The notes: generated by a model not told the origin, from the letters alone. Positions 36,116-51,537 are shown, counted from the stretch's first letter. The stretch is 64,000 nucleotides of DNA from Sipunculus nudus (GCA_026874595.1 CM049308.1:42909327-42973326), one strand, 5' to 3'. A program made the numbers and translations.

Positions 36116-36165
36116 GCGGGAAGATGGTACTTTATACCAATCAGGTTTGAAGATAGCGACAGCTT
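36116..36165 (+). repeat. Isolated monomer of the 39-43 kb satellite
   Basis: GCGGGAAGATGGTACTTTAT followed by ACCAATCAGGTTTGAAGAT matches about one and a half units of the satellite that starts 3 kb downstream. It stands alone here. Confidence 0.7.
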
Positions 36166-36495
36166 GTTACCCCAAACGTCGATTTTAGATGAACTGAAGA
36201 CGATGGGGTGACAGTACAAGCTATTGGGTTCGCATCAATTCTAGTATGTGCAGATGTGCACGCCATTTCTGACACTATTTTTCATTTTCATCCACTTCTC
36301 GAACTGTCATTTTCCTGAGTTAAGACAAAAAGTGACGTTATTCTGTTGGGGAAAATAATAATTATTACATCCACGGTTGACTTACGTGTATTTGTGCAGC
36401 AGTTTTTAATATGGCGGCTGGTTTTACTCGAAAAACTCGTCTCCACGTCTGTCAGCGGGAGAACCCCAACTCCCGGTAGGGGATTCCCAAACGGT

Positions 36496-38342
36496 TATGT
36501 GTAAAACTCGGAAGTCCGAAGTCGGAAGCAAGGATTTTTTTAAAATAAAGCAATGATCGAAGCATAATTAAATGCTACTACATCAATGGAAAGTACCATT
36601 TTATTATTATTGATAAAATAAGGTCTTTTCTATCATTATGTAAAAAATCAAATTATCCGAAGTTTTAGACTTTTTTGCTCGGAAATGCCCGGTTATGGTC
36701 CTAATGTGTAAAACTCGGAAGCCAGTAATGGCTAATGCACTGGTGATCATATCGTCAGCAAACGTGTCAAGCATTTTTAATTTCTTCAAATGACACATTT
36801 TACATAAACTCTATCTGTTTTGTAACATTCATGATGTTGTTTTTTATAATATATTATATTGATATTTTATTTCATTTTGTAAAGCAAGATTATATTAACG
36901 CCTCATTATTTTACGCTGTTACCGTTATTTATGTTGGTGGAAAAAAGTTCAGTTAATGTTTAAAAATAAATTGTTACAGAGCAAATGTTATAGATATAAA
37001 AAAAATTCTGTTTAATTATAGAACCTGATACCAGCAACTATTAAGTTCGGAGAGAAGGAGGTCCGAAAGCGCACGGTACTACTGTATCGAGAATTCCGAC
37101 TATAGTCCGGTTAATTTTGTTTCTGAGGATAATAATATAGGAATCAAATAAAAATAGTGAGTATACACGGAATATTCAGATGCATGGATATTTATAAAGA
37201 TCAAAAATTACTATACAGCAAAAGTAGAATTGGAATAATTAATATTTGTAATTGAAATAATTATCTTAGCGGTAAATATCTTACTTGATTTATCAAAACG
37301 GTTTGGTTCCATTGTTGCATGGTGTCATATTTTTTATGTGGAATTTAAAGGAATGAATCATATAGATAAGCAACAGGTTCAATAAAAATGCCTATATCCC
37401 GTAGCATCTTTAAGACACCAGGTCACCTCTAGACAGACTTTTACTTGTCTTACGTGTCGATAAGGATTCTATATGGTTATTTATCAAAGAATTTACATTC
37501 AACGATCTCCTCTGTAAACAAAATTGTAATTTCTTATCGAGATCCTTGTAATCGTACAGTAATCCGAAGTTGTAGGGCGCACATTCTGTTTAGATACCCT
37601 TATAATGCACATATTATAACGTTTGAGAGTAAAATCAGTTGCAAGTATACTTTAAAATATTATTAAATATCCTTTTAATTGAAGTTGAAATGTGATGTTG
37701 AAACATCAGGAGTGAATTTTTTATATATAAATATCAAGGTTGAAAAAGTTTGAAAGAAAGAGTTAAAAACTTGAAAAAGAATTATTTTAATTTAAAAAAT
37801 TATTAGCTTAAATATACAAATCGATCAGATTTTATAATCACACATGTATTAGTATTTTATATATTTCTTGACTGTTGTATCCCTTTTCTAAGATATATTT
37901 TAACATTTTTTAAATATCGTAGAACTCTAACATATTGAAAGACATTTCGTTTTGTATATGTTACATGTATGTTTGTTCTAGCGATGACTACGCGGATATA
38001 TTGAATTTTCATATATGTTCAACGTATGGAAAAATATTACTGTTTTTATTTTGAATGACTTCTTAATTTATAACTGTATTTTTAATGCCGTATTAGGGTT
38101 TATATACCATATTTATGTTCAGACGTAATATCTCTCATTTTATCAAGTTCTTTTCCCATTTATTCGTAATCAATTTTCATTTATTTTTCAGATTACTTTT
38201 TTATTCCCTAGCAATTTCATTATTATATTTATTACTTTCCAATTTATAAGTTGGTGATTTACTCCACTGAGAGAGCATCCAAATATATGCTAGTATATTG
38301 AGAGAGGAAGTCTTTTCGTTATCACACTTTTCTCGGTCATAC

Positions 38343-38400
<58 letters not shown>

Positions 38401-38807
38401 ACAAATAAAAAAATTAAGAAATTATACACATTAAAAGCAGAATCATGCATAAGCAATTTTAACATATGCATGCAACTATAATTATAATGAAACTGCATTT
38501 GGGCTGTGGCTCTTAACTGACCACAAGTTAACCAGTGCGTCTCTGTGACTTCCGAGTTATACACATTGGATCACATCCCAGCACTTCTGACTGACTTCCG
38601 AGATGGCTTGCGAGCACAAAATCGCCGTAACGTTCAGATTAAAGAATGGATCACTATTATTCTTCACAGAATGATAATAAAGATCTTATTCTATCGGGGG
38701 AAAAACAAAACGGTATTGAAGCGTTAGCATTTTGTATATGCTTTAAACTGCTTTATTTATAAAACAATTCCTTGGTTTCCGGCTTCCGACTTCCAAGTTT
38801 ACATACA
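36496..38807. repeat. Nested inverted repeat flanking 2.3 kb
   Basis: The outer arms 36496-36533 and 38770-38807 are imperfect inverses (shared core GGAAGTCGGAAGC). A second, inner pair at 36702-36724 and 38545-38567 (ATGTGTAAAACTCGGAAG against CTTCCGAGTTATACACAT) resembles the left outer arm too. The interior is AT-rich without a protein. This could be a non-autonomous DNA transposon or two elements, one inside the other. The (AC)n/(TA)n microsatellite at 38343-38396 lies inside. Confidence 0.4.
38343..38396. repeat. (AC)n/(TA)n microsatellite
   Basis: About eleven AC units are followed by a TA run. Confidence 0.95.
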
Positions 38808-39078
38808 TGACCGCGCCATGACACCTTTAGTTTTGAATGAGAAGTACCGCTTCACGTGAATCGGTGCCACAGTGATGAAAGGAGGTAATAAATGTAATTA
38901 TTTTTGTTAAACATCATTTTTTCTTCGATATAAAGCACAGATAATACGACTATATAAGCCTGTGATGCCAAATAATACCAGACAGGATATATTTTGATCC
39001 GACCCTTAGAATGGGCGTTCTGTTCTGACTGCCATCATGACTCCAGGCCTAATCAGTTTATTTCCGAAGGCCTGCATG

Positions 39079-42000
39079 AGTGTCATGTTGTCATGGCTAG
39101 TTTGAAGATGGCCTTAATACCAGTCAGGAGGGAAGATGGCCCTTTATACCAATCAGGTTTGAAGATGGCCCTTTATACCAGTCAATTGGGAAGATGGCCC
39201 TTTATACCAGTCGGGAGGAAAGACGGCCCTTTCCACTAATCAGGCGGGAAGATGGTCCTTTATATCAGTCAGATGGGTAGATGACCTATTATACCATTAA
39301 GGTTTTAAGATTGTCCTTCAAACCAGTCAGGTGTGAAGATGTCCCTTTATACCAATCAGGTTTGAAGATGGCCCTTAATACCAGTCAGTTGGGAAGATTG
39401 CCCTTTATACCAGTCGGGCGGAAAGATGGCCCTTTCCACTAATCAGTTGGGAAGATTGCCCTTTATACCAGTCGGGCGGTAAGATAGCCCTTTCCACCAA
39501 TCAGGCGGGAAGATGGCCCTTTATATCAGTCAGATGGGTAGATGACCTATTATACCATTCAGGTTTTAAGATTGTCCTTCAAACCAGTCAGGTGGGAAGA
39601 TGGCCCTTTATACCAATCAGGTTTGAAGATGGCCCTTAATACGTTAGTTGGGAAGATTGCCCTTTATACCAGTCGGGCGGAAAGATGGCCCTTTCCACTA
39701 ATTAGGCGGAAAGATTGTCCTTTAAACCAGTCAGGTGGGAAGAGGGCCCTCTATACCAGTCGGGCGGGAAGATGGCCCTTTCCACCAATCAGATGGGAAG
39801 ATGGCCCTTTATACGAATCGGGTGGGTAGATGGCCCTTTATACATATCAGGTTTGAAGATGGCCCTTAATACCGGTCAGGTGGGAAGATGGCCCTTTATA
39901 CCAGTCAGACGGGAAGATTGCCCTTTATACCAATCAGGTTTGAAGATGGCCCTTAATACCAGTCAGTTGGGAAGATTGCCCTTTATACCAGTCGGGCGGA
40001 AAGATGGCCCTTTCCACTAGTCAGGCGGGAAGATGGCCCTTTATACCAGTTAGTTGGGAAGATTGCCCTTTATACCAGTCGGGAGGAAACATGGCCCTTT
40101 CCACTAATCAGGCGGGAAGATGGCCTTTATATCAGTCAGATGGGTAGATGACCTATTATACCATTCAGGTTTTAAAATTGTCCTTCAAACCAGTCAGGTG
40201 GGAAGATGTCCCTTTATACCAATCAGGTTTGAAGATGGCCCTTAATACCAGTCAGTTGGGAAGATTGCCTTTTATACCAGTCGGGCGGAAAGGTGGCCCT
40301 TTCCACTAATCAGGCGGGAAGATGGCCCTTTATACCAGTCAGTTGGGAAGATGGCCGTTTATACCAGTCGGGCGGAAAGATGGCCCTTTCCACTAATCAG
40401 GCGGGAAGATTGCCCTTTATACCAGTCAGTTGGGAAGATGGCCCTTTATTCCAGTCAGATGGGTAGATGACCTATTATACCATTCAGGTTTTAAGATTGT
40501 CCTTCAAAGCCGTTAGGTGGGAAGATGTCCCTTTATACCAATCAGGTTTAAAGATGGCCCTTTATACCAGTCAGTTGGGAAGATTGCCCTTTATACCAGT
40601 CGGGCGGAAAGGTGGCCCTTTCCACTAATCAGTTGGGAAGATTGCCCTTTATACCAGTCGGGCGGTAAGATAGCCCTTATACCAATCAGGTGGGAAGATG
40701 GCCCTTTATACCAATCAGGCTGGAAGATGGCCCTTCATATCAGTCAGGTGGGAAGATAGCCCTTTATACCAGTTGGGCGGGAAGACGGCCTTTTATACCA
40801 GTCAAGTGGGTAGATGGCCCCTTATACCAATCAGGTGGGTAGATGGCCCTTTATACCAGTCAGGTGGGTAGATGGCCCTTTATACCAGTCGGGCGGGAAG
40901 ATGGCCCTTTCCACCAATCAGGCGGAAATATGGCCCTTTATACCAGTCAGGTGGGTAGATGGCCCTTATACCAATCAGGTGGGAAGATGGCCCTTTATAC
41001 CAATCAGACTGGAAGATGACCCTTCATATCAGTCAGGTGGGAAGATGGCCCTTTATCCCAGTTGGGCGGGAAGACGGCCTTTTATACCAGTCAAGTGGGT
41101 AGATGGCCCTTTATACCAATCAGGTGGGTAGATGGCCCTTTATACCAGTCAGGCTGTAAGATGGTACTACATAGCAATCAGCCGTGAAGTATTGCTATAC
41201 ATCGCCAGTGAGTCGTGAAGAAGGTCGTAGATCCCAGATAGGGTGTAATATGGCCTCACAATTCAATTAGGCGGAACGGCTCGATATATCAGTAAGGCTG
41301 GAAGATGGCCTTAGATTCCTGCCAGGCGGGAAAATGGCCCTATATATAAGTAAGGCGGAAAGAAGCTTCCACAACCCAGCCAGGCGGGAAGATGGGTCTT
41401 TATACCAGTCAGATGGGTAGATGACCTATTATACCATTCAGGTTTTAAGATTGTCCTTCAAACCAGTCAGGTGGGAAGATGGCCCTTTATACCAATCAGG
41501 TTTGAAGATGGCCCTTAATACCAGTCAGTTGGGAAGATTGCCCTTTATACCAGTCGGGCGGAAAGATGGCCCTTTCCACTAATTAGGCGGAAAGATTGTC
41601 CTTTAAACCAGTCAGGTGGGAAGAGGGCCCTCTATACCAGTCGGGCGGGAAGATGGCCCTTTCCACCAATCAGGTGGGAAGATGGCCCTTTATACGAATC
41701 GGGTGGGTAGATGGCCCTTTATACATATCAGGTTTGAAGATGGCCCTTAATACCGGTCAGGTGGGAAGATGGCCCTTTATACCAGTCAGACGGGAAGATT
41801 GCCCTTTATACCAATCAGGTTTGAAGATGGCCCTTAATACCAGTCAGTTGGGAAGATTGCCCTTTATACCAGTCGGGCGGAAAGATGGCCCTTTCCACTA
41901 GTCAGGCGGGAAGATGGCCCTTTATACCAGTTAGTTGGGAAGATTGCCCTTTATACCAGTCAGGAGGAAACATGGCCCTTTCCACTAATCAGGCGGGAAG

Positions 42001-43290
42001 ATGGCCTTTATATCAGTCAGATGGGTAGATGACCTATTATACCATTCAGGTTTTAAAATTGTCCTTCAAACCAGTCAGGTGGGAAGATGTCCCTTTATAC
42101 CAATCAGGTTTGAAGATGGCCCTTAATACCAGTCAGTTGGGAAGATTGCCTTTTATACCAGTCGGGCGGAAAGGTGGCCCTTTCCACTAATCAGGCGGGA
42201 AGATGGCCCTTTATACCAGTCAGTTGGGAAGATGGCCGTTTATACCAGTCGGGCGGAAAGATGGCCCTTTCCACTAATCAGGCGGGAAGATTGCCCTTTA
42301 TACCAGTCAGTTGGGAAGATGGCCCTTTATTCCAGTCAGATGGGTAGATGACCTATTATACCATTCAGGTTTTAAGATTGTCCTTCAAAGCCGTTAGGTG
42401 GGAAGATGTCCCTTTATACCAATCAGGTTTAAAGATGGCCCTTTATACCAGTCAGTTGGGAAGATTGCCCTTTATACCAGTCGGGCGGAAAGGTGGCCCT
42501 TTCCACTAATCAGTTGGGAAGATTGCCCTTTATACCAGTCGGGCGGTAAGATAGCCCTTATACCAATCAGGTGGGAAGATGGCCCTTTATACCAATCAGG
42601 CTGGAAGATGGCCCTTCATATCAGTCAGGTGGGAAGATAGCCCTTTATACCAGTTGGGCGGGAAGACGGCCTTTTATACCAGTCAAGTGGGTAGATGGCC
42701 CCTTATACCAATCAGGTGGGTAGATGGCCCTTTATACCAGTCAGGTGGGTAGATGGCCCTTTATACCAGTCGGGCGGGAAGATGGCCCTTTCCACCAATC
42801 AGGCGGAAATATGGCCCTTTATACCAGTCAGGTGGGTAGATGGCCCTTATACCAATCAGGTGGGAAGATGGCCCTTTATACCAATCAGACTGGAAGATGA
42901 CCCTTCATATCAGTCAGGTGGGAAGATGGCCCTTTATCCCAGTTGGGCGGGAAGACGGCCTTTTATACCAGTCAAGTGGGTAGATGGCCCTTTATACCAA
43001 TCAGGTGGGTAGATGGCCCTTTATACCAGTCAGGCTGTAAGATGGTACTACATAGCAATCAGCCGTGAAGTATTGCTATACATCGCCAGTGAGTCGTGAA
43101 GAAGGTCGTAGATCCCAGATAGGGTGTAATATGGCCTCACAATTCAATTAGGCGGAACGGCTCGATATATCAGTAAGGCTGGAAGATGGCCTTAGATTCC
43201 TGCCAGGCGGGAAAATGGCCCTATATATAAGTAAGGCGGAAAGAAGCTTCCACAACCCAGCCAGGCGGGAAGATGGGTCTTTATACCAGT
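39079..43290 (+). repeat. About 29-bp satellite array, 4.2 kb, with 1881-bp duplication
   Basis: More than a hundred units resembling GGGAAGATGGCCCTTTATAC plus CAGTCAGGT, length 28-30 bases, lie head to tail. Variants (TTTGAAGATGG, GGTAGATGACC, CCTTTCCACTAATC) recur in a set order. The right part is a near-identical second copy of the left part: 39715 matches 41596, 40517 matches 42398 and 40814 matches 42695, all offset 1881 bases. The copies run about 39535-41415 and 41416-43290, each ending in a diverged tail (CATCGCCAGTGAGTCGTGAA, GGCGGAACGGCTCG). Open frames in it are artefacts of the period. Confidence 0.93.
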
Positions 43291-43789
43291 CAGACGGATG
43301 CATTCCGGTGAGCTAGGATGGAAGCATACCTTTAGGAATCTCTCATATTCTCGTCGCCACTCCGTATTCAGTTTTCTTAAGTACATACATAAAAGTTACA
43401 AAAATCGTCCAGACTATTACCATAGAGAGAGATGATTATTACGGAAAAAGGGTGAGGTAAAGTAAAAACGAAGCCAATATTCTAACCAACTTTATAGGTT
43501 AGATGTATTTAAGGGTAAAGGAATTTTGAAAGGTCGTGATTATTTTATCGTGTAATATACGGATAATCCTGATCACATATGACATCATGTGCCACTGCGT
43601 CGAAATTGCAAATGTGTGCGAATGTGTCACGTGCGAAGGAATTATGACCTACCACCTAATGTAAGTGTCCTGAATATATCAGCAAATCAAACAGCTTTTT
43701 CCGAATCTAATGTACGTAAAACGTCATTAACTGCACCTATGCAGTGTTTTACACTAAAACAATGAATATGAAAACTTTTTTTTATTATA

Positions 43790-44167
43790 AAATTTTTTGT
43801 TGGGATAACCGCCTCCATTTTTTTAATGCTAGCTTAACTAATTATATGTACATCTGCAGATTTCCATTCCGGTTCCGGACTACGTGACAGGGCAGTATCA
43901 CACGCTTTCTCTCATTTGATATCCTAGCGTTAATCAGGCCCGTTGACTACTGCACCTGAGTTGGTAATCATACCACCGCGGACCCCCGAAAGGCGCACTC
44001 GTTTGTGAGTGAAACACGGCCGTTGGGCACGACCTTTCCATTAAGCCTGCAGAGCGCTCACCCTCGGTGGGGGCCGACCGTGAAAGACCTAACCGCCTCG
44101 GCTGAGGTTCGAACTCACGACCTCCCGGCTTTGAGTCCTGCGCTCTACCCCTGGGCCACAGAAGCCG
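43790..44167 (-). repeat. tRNA-derived SINE, copy 2 (most intact)
   Basis: Read on the - strand from 44167 it has GGCTTCTGTGGCCCAGGGGT (A box), the spacer missing in copy 1, and GAGTTCGAACCTCAGCCG (B box), then the shared body and a 3' end with GGAGGCGGTTATCC and an A/T-rich tail. It is about 378 bases long. Confidence 0.78.
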
Positions 44168-45534
44168 GTTATGAATATGAAAACTTTCACTTTCAATGAA
44201 TATGGGACTTTCACTCTGTATTGCGTCTGTGCTTTGTTTCTAAACAAGTGTATCATGTCAGAACATATATGCTTCGAATTCATAGCCACTTTATTGCTAA
44301 TTCATACAATCGTGAATTGTGTGACTACATTTATATGTTCCTTTGAACAATATCTAACTTTATTATACTAAAAGTTTAGCAAAACAACTAAACCTCAAAG
44401 AACCGTTCCATTTTGAACGTTATACGAGCTCTTGATCGGCTTAAAGGCCTAGCAGACCACTTAAAGGATAAATAAGCAGCCTATTGAAGTGATAGGAGCG
44501 ATGTTCTGGCAAAGCCAACTGAGTTCAGAATGCCTCAGGCTCTGAGAAGAAGAGTATGTATGTATACTCCTTTAAAAGCTACACTGAAACCCCAAAACAA
44601 GCTTGAACAATATGTGTATCCTAATATTGCCACGCAGATGAACTCGATATATATAAATGTGGTGTCTAAGGACGGGCGGAAGTCCTTCCCACGGAATTCG
44701 GCAAAAAAAACAAAAAAAAAAAAACAATCAGTTGAAAACCGTATACTTGAGACGCCACACACCTTATTTTGTTCTGTCCATTCTAATTTTATTTTGGGGT
44801 GACTTTTTCGCAATTTCTAAACCGTAGAATATATATATATATATATTGTAATATGGAGCGGAATATAAACTTGTACACTGCCGGCTAAGATTCCGGCTTC
44901 GCCCGTCAGAGTCAGACGTGCTTCCGCAAGAGAAAGGTTAAAAGGAGGCGTTCGGCAGTGTCTGGAGCAGATGGTCTCGAGGGCCCAGCGTGCATTTCGC
45001 CAAGAGAGCTCCGCTCGACAATTGAGTGATTTCGCTGAGACAGCCCTGCTCGCCCCAACAGCGATATGGTCGTCCGGTGTAAAACGGTTTATAAATAACT
45101 AGCTGATAAACCCGGTATACAGGGCTTATCACCGGGGTTTGGGAGATATATTAACGGGGATGTGGAATGTTGACTCATCTTTTTATTCTAAAAGTTAACA
45201 GAAAATATAGGTTTTCAGTGGGAAACTGTCTCAATAAGGTATGTATAAATATAAATATTTTTTACATTGATTTTGTGGCGCTATGCTCGTGGCAAGACAT
45301 TCATACCTCGGTATGTTTACCTTGAAGACCTGGTCAGTGATGATGTTTACAAAGCGAACCGGAATGGGACGCGGGGGCAGATGATATTTGACTGAATTCT
45401 ATCGTTAGACGTATAAAGATTTGGTTGATTTGAGGAACACATGAACGATTTATTAAATGTACGATGCAAGGAAACTGTTCCTGAAGAAAGAAACAGAAAT
45501 ATGCATACCTCGTAAGTAGCAGATGCAGACCCAA

Positions 45535-45722
45535 TGGGACTCCATGCAGAGGGTCCGTGTCCCATTTTCAGCCACCGCAAACTTTTTTTATCGTATCAGA
45601 CACATGGCCCTGAACCCCCCGCCACAACTCCAACCGACCCCACCACGACCCTGTTCCTGAAATTGGGACCTTGAATTAAGTTTTGTCATTAATCCTCCTG
45701 TGTTGAATTCTCCATTTAATAA
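45535..45722 (-). repeat. GGGGCGGATC-family dispersed repeat, copy 3 (diverged)
   Basis: It shares the inner blocks CAGCCACCGCA, GGGACCTT and GTTTTGTCATTAATCCTCCT with copies 1 and 4, but the terminal CAGGGG block is not preserved. Confidence 0.5.
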
Positions 45723-46859
45723 AGTGAGAAGCATGTGTTTTTCTCTTTTACTGACCACGCACGTGGGTGAGAGCCTCGTTTAAATGTAAGGCCCGACATG
45801 CTCAAATACCTCACCGAAAGCAAGCGTTATTCATATGAACATTAGTCTGAGGTTGAGTGACACGATGAACGCATACCGGTCATTGCCGAAGGCAGTTCGG
45901 CTGTGATCAGTCTAACCTCTGAGCAAGTAAGTAAAAACGGAAAAATCACTCAAATTTATATGCACATTAAAAATTATTTATTCTAATATCGCCTATGTCA
46001 CTGCGGGGATAATAACCTTTAAAATGATGTTTGGCACAGTTTTGTACACAACGCGGTTTTAGAGAACATTGCGAACAAACGTGAACCGAATTCCTTTTAT
46101 AAGTATTAGATCACTTGGGCTAGGTATAAAGCTTGTATATTGATGGTGAGATTCAATGGTTAAATTCTAATCAATGAGGCAGGTTTATAATAAGACAATT
46201 TAAGGTAATTTTTTTCTGCATAGCTACGCTGTAAGTACCTAGGTATAACCTGGCACATTCACTGGTTTCTTTTTGAATTATATCTATCGTGTAATTATTA
46301 TCGTGATTTGTTAACTGATAAGTTAACCTGATTTTCACCAAATTTCTTATAATATTATAGTTAGAATGGTCTCAACTTTATTCAATGCAATTTAATATGT
46401 CATCTGACCTGGAAAATCAGTATTTAACCACTTGAATTTTCTTCCAACCGCTGAGAAATTTCAGTAGAATATGAAGTTAATGCTATACTTACTGCGGAGA
46501 CTACTCAATATTTTGTTACACCACTGTTACACCAGGTGTCACTGCTGCATGTACGAAATATTAGTTGACAGGTTAACATGTTCATGTATTAATATCGTTG
46601 CAAGAATTAATAGAGAATTAGAATAATACCATTTAACAGTTAATTAATCAATAAAGTAGATAATTAAATCAATAAAAGAAAGTTTGCTAGAAGTGTTCAA
46701 AGTAGATAAACTATATTGTACAATTTAATATAGAATACCTTCATATATGACATATATGAGCAAAAATGTCTGAACCTAGTTTACTATCACCAATAACAAC
46801 GGTCAAAATCAGCATGAAATACAGCAACTGATCAGTGATTACCACCATTTACTTTCAAA

Positions 46860-48190
46860 AAGAAGAGGGACTGATCCAATCTTTGACTACGCTGGCCCTC
46901 TGCTGACTGGTCCACCACATCAACAATAACACCAGCACTCTCGGGCAAACAAAGTGTGCCGGGTACAATTAATATCTGCTCCGCCGAATACTCAGCTGCG
47001 GTTCTCAACTGCTGGTCGCTCTCAAGCTACACCATCAGGATTCATTCAAACCGATATTTTCCCCATACCATCCCTTGGTTATAGACCAGCTCCGGATGAA
47101 ATTTATAATTGTTCAGGATTTCATCAGGACATTTATCTTTATGACAATAATTTTTGATTAGCAAAACCTGAATCGCTACATGAAATGCCTGTCCCTAGTA
47201 ATGATATTTATGGAGCTGAGACTCGATTTGACGCAACTGTCAAGGGCCCACGAATGCAAGTCAACCTGATCCACGTGACTGGCACACGTAACTACGCATC
47301 CCGCAGCTCTAAATGCGAGACCAAATCACTAGCAACAAAACATTGGTTCACCACCTTACCAGCAAAAGCAGTATGGTCGGCCTGAGGACTACAGGAAATT
47401 GAATAAGATTATATTTCCCATGCAGTTATCCTCTTCCCAGGATTGACGCCTCAGGTAGAGCTCGAGTGGTTTTATACAGTTGATCTATGGGTACTGGTAG
47501 TTGGGCATGAAACACGAAGATGCCCAAAAGACAGCCTTTTCAACAATCAGAGGCCTTTATCAGTTCAAAACAATAGGATTCGGTCTGTACAACGCCCGAT
47601 GGAATGCGTTCTGGCAGGTTTACAATGGCATTTACTCTTTATATGTGATGTTACAGTTTTCAGCTCTTACTTCGACAGTTACCTTGAGAGGGTAGAATAT
47701 TTGGGAAAACTTTAGTCTGCAGAATTAATCGTCACCAATCCTGAGAGTTGAACCCATCCCTTTTTTTCCGCAAACAGAAGATTTTTAAAGGACTTCCCAA
47801 CCATAGCCAGTCCCCTCCATACTCTGTTGAAACAGCAAAATCATTTCAACTGGAATGATGCCTACCAAGGATTCTCTGAACTCAAGTATGTCTTATCGTT
47901 TGATCCGATATTTACTTACCCCACTGACGATTGTCATTCTGGACACGGATGCATCTATACGAATATTGGTGCTGTTCCACACACGTCTATGAGGGTCAAG
48001 AGAGAGTCATCGCCAATTACTGCAACCTTGTCGACAATTTAACAATAAAAACGTCCGCTACTTTCATCACTACCTGTATGCTCGTAAGAAGAACCTGACC
48101 ACGGTGCTCTAGCTTGGCTTTTGAAATTCAAGGTACAAGAAGGACAGTACGCTAGATGGTTTCAACAAATCCGTCGGTACAATTTTCGGA
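46860..48190 (+). mobile_element. Decayed Ty3/gypsy pol fragment (reverse transcriptase, RNase H)
   Basis: Broken frames give characteristic pieces in order: a GRPEDYRKLNK-like stretch near 47370; GMKHEDAQKTAFSTIRGLYQ then FKTIGFGLYNA near 47500-47600 (the usual QKTAF...GLY.F..MPFGL..A region); VFSSYFDSYLE near 47670; and FNWNDAYQGFSELKYVL with GAVPH near 47850-47960 (start of RNase H). The catalytic YxDD region is degraded and frameshifts are frequent, so the copy is inactive. No LTRs were located. Confidence 0.75.
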
Positions 48191-49516
48191 TGCAACATAG
48201 AGTGGTAAAGAAAAGGCGAAAGTTGTAGTTTTGACAGAATAAGATGGCGTCACTGAAAAATGAACATCATTTGCGGATGCAGTACATGACGTATGCATAA
48301 CAAAACATGCATACCAGTCAGTACAAACAAAGTCTGAGACTGAAAGCCGCGTCCATCTGCTACTTTTTGTTTGATCTTGGAATATTTTACAGACAGGCCT
48401 TGTGTATGGTTTTGTAAGTGTACATGTGTTGTTGCTTTTGAGATACAGGTTCTGATCAGAGAGAGATGTAGACAGAATATATACAAACATTCACACCCGT
48501 TTGCTGTATTAACCTTCCCCTTAATTCTTAATGTAATCTAAGAAGAAAGAGTTTAGAGCCGTGGGAAATAATTAAGTCTGTTTATTCAGCTTGTTTTGGT
48601 TCTGCGTATGAGTAAGCAAGGTCCACATGTGTCTGTTTACCCTAAGGCAACTTGACGGGAGGTCCGATTTTGCGCATGATACAAAACAAGGAGTAATCCA
48701 AACTACTTCATATATGGACTTCATGTCCTCTGATATATCTCCGTGTACCTATTGTAACAGATTTGTTGTCTGTAGGCCTCAGCAGAAATGACGCCGTGTA
48801 TCGGTTCCCTGAGCCACCGCAACATTCGAAGTGATTAAGCTAGCGGGAATATGTAATACATGTTGAGGCAAAATCAGTCAGGTCATCTCCTGATTGACAG
48901 GTGTTGTGGCCCGAACATGAACGTGCATGGTTGTGAAACACTGGTTGAAATCCTTAAAAGAACGAGCAACGCAGATGGCGTCCGCGCTACGTTTGTGTTG
49001 GCGCCAATGATCGCGCGCGGTCCATTTTTTTACACTGGTGTACACTCTACAGGAGTAAGCCAACAGTTCAAGGGTAATATTTTGGCAAGTGCATCATAGG
49101 CTATCTCCTTGTATCAACATGCTGGTATCCACATAAGCAAATTTTATTCTGGAAACAATTTCGGAGAATCCGGGACTCTCAAGCAAAACATTGTCTGGAA
49201 TACCAGTAAAATTCAAACGAGTCAAATATCTGAAGAATCCGTGTATTTTTATAACTTTATAACTGACAAAGTATGTGGGTTTTTTATTTGTTTTGTATCT
49301 TAAGTACCAATTAATGACCAACAGTGGAATTATTTCTGTAGAAAAGAATATTAAAAGAATACTTTTCATAGAAAAATACGCTAATTATAAATATGAATAA
49401 TAAATAATTTAATTATGCAAAAGTCAATCGTATTTGTTAACTACTCATAGTTCATCTCAGATTGACATTATTAGATTTTATATAAAATTACTTTATCATT
49501 GAAAGGAAGGGATTTT

Positions 49517-49517
49517 G

Positions 49518-49554
<37 letters not shown>

Positions 49555-49585
49555 AGAGGGTGTGTGTGTGTGTGTGTGTGTGTGT
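49517..49585. repeat. (TA)n/(TG)n microsatellite
   Basis: A short TA run followed by two TG runs separated by AGAGGG. Confidence 0.95.
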
Positions 49586-49832
49586 AAATACACGTGTCGC
49601 GTGTCTGCTTGACACAGGTGCGTTTATTTATTGTATTGATATTCTTTGGCATCCATTTTGGATTATTAATGGCATTATCTTTTCGTCTACATGCATAACA
49701 TACTATAATTTGATTATCTCTGTTATTTTTATGCCCTTAAAACTTTTGCATATCAACAAAAATTGCAAATGATTATTCTCTTTTGCTCATCAGATTCGGA
49801 ATCAGAGGCCAAAATAGTTTAGAAAGTAAAGA

Positions 49833-49833
<1 letters not shown>

Positions 49834-49882
<49 letters not shown>
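49834..49882. repeat. (TA)n microsatellite
   Basis: A pure TA run of about 50 bases. Confidence 0.95.
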
Positions 49883-49887
<5 letters not shown>

Positions 49888-50104
49888 TCCTAGGTATTGA
49901 ATGATTGACCAGTCTATTCTCTGTGAGACAAATATTGTAAGCGCTGAGGCTTTGTCAAAAATAACAATTATTTGATTGTTCAGATTATCAGCACGGTTTT
50001 CGGTATGGGTTCTGCTGTAACTCAAACGTCCTTGTTCAACCTTTTTTTTTTGTTTGTGAGGGGTTCAAATAACAGAAGAAGTCACGCAACTGTTGCTATT
50101 CTAC

Positions 50105-51537
<1,433 letters not shown>

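Noticed and set aside
39079-43290. CRISPR-like look of a regular 29-bp repeat
   Set aside because: Units are contiguous without spacers, degenerate, and the genome is animal. It is a satellite.
44880-45130. GC-rich open segment resembling part of a retroelement gag
   Set aside because: No motif is specific enough to assign it; left as unknown.
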